Assembly: GCA_032209605.1 (NCBI GenBank)
Contig: JASFXZ010000001.1
Span: 8,991,703-9,055,702, forward strand
Direction: 5' to 3'
Length of the DNA: 64,000 nucleotides
Source of the DNA: Mactromeris polynyma
Taxonomy: Eukaryota > Mollusca > Bivalvia > Venerida > Mactridae
Numbering within the stretch: the first letter of the stretch is position 1
The DNA's letters: not shown here
Content: more model-generated notes on this DNA
What the model was told of the DNA's origin: nothing
The model's input: the letters and a program-made list of their open reading frames with translations, nothing else
Database searches by the model: none

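Overview
The window looks like nuclear DNA of a mollusc, most likely a bivalve. It is AT-rich and intron-dense, and it carries short dispersed elements of kinds common in bivalve genomes: tRNA-headed SINEs ending in GGCGTTAAATC, an ATGCCCCC/GGGGGCAT-ended element, and many small terminal-inverted-repeat elements. The species cannot be fixed from the sequence. I see no bacterial operon, rRNA, genuine tRNA gene or CRISPR array.

One gene fills the window, on the minus strand. Its 5' end lies beyond base 64000 and its stop codon (TAA) is at 836-838. I delimit 62 exons with GT..AG borders. They join in one frame: about 9,280 coding bases, giving about 3,090 residues without an internal stop. The product is a chain of PLAT (beta-sandwich, lipoxygenase-homology) domains, so it is a homologue of LOXHD1, a PLAT-only protein needed for hair-cell function in vertebrates. 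Its function in molluscs is unknown. Exons are numbered 1-62 from the 5' (high-coordinate) side and domains P1-P20 in the same order.

At least 20 PLAT domains are visible, against 15 in vertebrate LOXHD1. They alternate strictly between two subtypes. Odd domains (type A) start near GxW and use exons with boundary phases 1-0, 0-0, 0-1. Even domains (type B) start near YxVxVYTG, contain VDxF, HDGxGxGxGW and FPCxRWLD, and use phases 1-0, 0-2, 2-1. The ancestral repeat was therefore a six-exon, two-PLAT cassette, here present ten times. Departures are a few fused exons (4, 14, 19, 56), one split exon (37/38), tiny in-frame linker exons (8, 9, 15), a REPTP-repeat linker (exon 39) and an acidic disordered C-terminus (exon 62).

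Layout: 61.6-64 kb, acidic and proline-rich linker; 53-58.5 kb, P1-P2; 41-51 kb, P3-P5 with linker micro-exons; 30-41 kb, P5-P10; 20-30 kb, P10-P12; 5.9-20.3 kb, P12-P19, including the three most similar cassettes (P13-P18); 0.8-3 kb, P20 and the tail. The introns hold a 3' fragment of a non-LTR retrotransposon, SINEs, MITE-like inverted-repeat elements, foldback hairpins and four large tandem arrays. Several lie within about 5-25 bases of a splice donor.
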